Assembly: GCA_028280415.1 (NCBI GenBank)
Contig: JANQLV010000045.1
Location: forward strand, 24,001 to 88,000
DNA from: Saprospiraceae bacterium
GTDB taxonomy: Bacteria > Bacteroidota > Bacteroidia > Chitinophagales > Saprospiraceae
DNA: 64,000 bases
Direction: 5' to 3'
Shown here: one piece after another, positions 63,362-64,000 of the stretch
How the letters are laid out: each line of letters begins with the position of its first letter
How positions within the stretch are numbered: the stretch's first letter is position 1
Notes under the pieces: model-generated
Told to the model about the DNA's origin: nothing
The model's database searches: none
What the model saw: only the letters and a program-made list of their open reading frames with translations
Position numbers and translations under genes: made by a program

Positions 63362-63783
63362 ATCGAATTTTCATGCATCGGCGCATCAAATACAAGAAAT
63401 AAATATGTATTTATTTGCGTAACACTCCACTGACCACCCCGTAAAGTATATTGACCGTTGGTCAATCATATTATACCAGATAATAATTCATAGTCCCCTA
63501 TATGCCTAATGCTTCTTATTTTGCTATGGATTATTGTATGACCGTGTCGCTAAACGTATAATATTATACATAATCTCCACTATTATACATTTCCAGACAT
63601 GATCATTTAATGAAAAACGAACAACATCGGCTCTATTACTACTGAGAAGCGTTAATTAGACCCAAAACGAAAATAGATTGATACCAACAATGACCAGCTA
63701 CAAGTACAGAACCGGCTATGTATTAGACATTTGCAACTGCAGCAAAAATTTGAAATATAAACCCATAAACTATCACAGCCACT
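63362..63783. other. Intergenic region before a TPR gene
   Basis: No gene is seen in these 422 bases. It is AT-rich with a short palindrome described separately (63450-63466). Short open frames here have no recognisable content. Confidence 0.45.
63450..63466. promoter_or_regulatory. Possible operator palindrome
   Basis: A perfect inverted repeat ATTGACC-GTT-GGTCAAT, with 7-bp arms and a 3-base centre, of the kind TetR- or MarR-type regulators bind. It lies 89 bases after the YihY-type stop and about 320 bases before the TPR gene start. No regulator gene for it is in the window. Confidence 0.3.
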
Positions 63784-64000
63784 ATGAAGCATAAGTACAA
63801 TCGCAAAGATGCTAAAGAGCTGCTGCATCTTTATGACACTTTACTAAAAAATGGTACTAATATCCATTTGCGGGAAATCGATTTTTTAAATCTGATAAAT
63901 CATGTATCTGCCCAAACCAATCGCGCAGATGCTCTGGAGATTGTTGATTTCGCTTTGGATAAGTACAAATTTTCACCACGCTTACATACTAAAAGAGCCT
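63784..64000 (+). CDS. TPR-type protein, N-terminus only
   Basis: The first 72 codons of a gene cut by the window end. They read MKHKYNRKDAKELLHLYDTL, then REIDFLNLINHVSAQTNRAD with LEIVDFALDKYKFSPRLH, which is the helix pair of a tetratricopeptide-like repeat as in Bacteroidota TPR proteins that begin with an EIDFLxLIxH motif. The rest is outside the window. No signal peptide is present. Confidence 0.65.
   Translation, partial: MKHKYNRKDAKELLHLYDTLLKNGTNIHLREIDFLNLINHVSAQTNRADALEIVDFALDKYKFSPRLHTKRA

Overview
The window is a stretch of a Bacteroidota chromosome, most likely from the Saprospiria side of the phylum; that placement is inferred from gene content, not measured. The signs are a type IX secretion C-terminal sorting domain on a large FG-GAP protein, many copies of the Bacteroidota -7 promoter box TAnnTTTG a few tens of bases upstream of starts, weak Shine-Dalgarno sequences, several lipoproteins and OmpA-like envelope proteins, and AT-rich DNA. 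I see no rRNA, tRNA, CRISPR array, insertion sequence or prophage. Both ends cut through TPR-protein genes.

Layout. 1-17.3 kb is mostly housekeeping and small metabolic genes: two aldo/keto reductases, branched-chain aminotransferase, RdgB, an ABC-2 exporter, a VOC protein, a free-standing B3/B4 editing-type domain, a YggS-like PLP protein, an outer-membrane barrel, a secreted FG-GAP protein, an Fe-S type uracil-DNA glycosylase and a D-threonine aldolase/DSD-like enzyme. 17.3-17.75 kb is an untranslated array of structured repeats with compensating base changes. 18.2-22.4 kb carries dnaG, fructose-bisphosphate aldolase and thioredoxin reductase. 22.7-30.6 kb carries two subtilases, a very large Clp-like AAA+ protein with an unusual C-terminus, and a half-length glycosyltransferase. 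31.2-37.5 kb is a signalling block (NtrC-type regulator, six-PAS histidine kinase, receiver-HPt protein) followed by an HsdR_N-type nuclease-fold protein. 37.7-39.9 kb is the threonine-to-glycine pair. 40.4-45.1 kb is an envelope lipoprotein operon divergent from a LytS/LytTR two-component pair. 45.4-54.8 kb has a lipoprotein subtilase, aspartate kinase, a sodium-pumping decarboxylase operon (gamma-alpha-beta) and an OmpA-family protein. 54.8-60.2 kb is a five-gene leftward cluster. 60.5-63.4 kb has arginine deiminase, a hot-dog thioesterase and a YihY-family membrane protein.

The strongest candidate for an undescribed system is the 54.8-60.2 kb cluster: a soluble coiled-coil protein, a membrane-anchored PspA-like coiled-coil protein, a solute-binding protein fused to an OmpA peptidoglycan-binding domain, a permease with a long extracytoplasmic insertion, and its ATPase. 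It looks like a cell-wall-tethered importer tied to membrane-stress proteins; that role is inference. Other notable items are the structured repeat array before dnaG, a MITE-like element present twice (3.4 and 45.2 kb), and the Clp-like ATPase with a degenerate first ATPase site and a release-factor-like C-terminal region.
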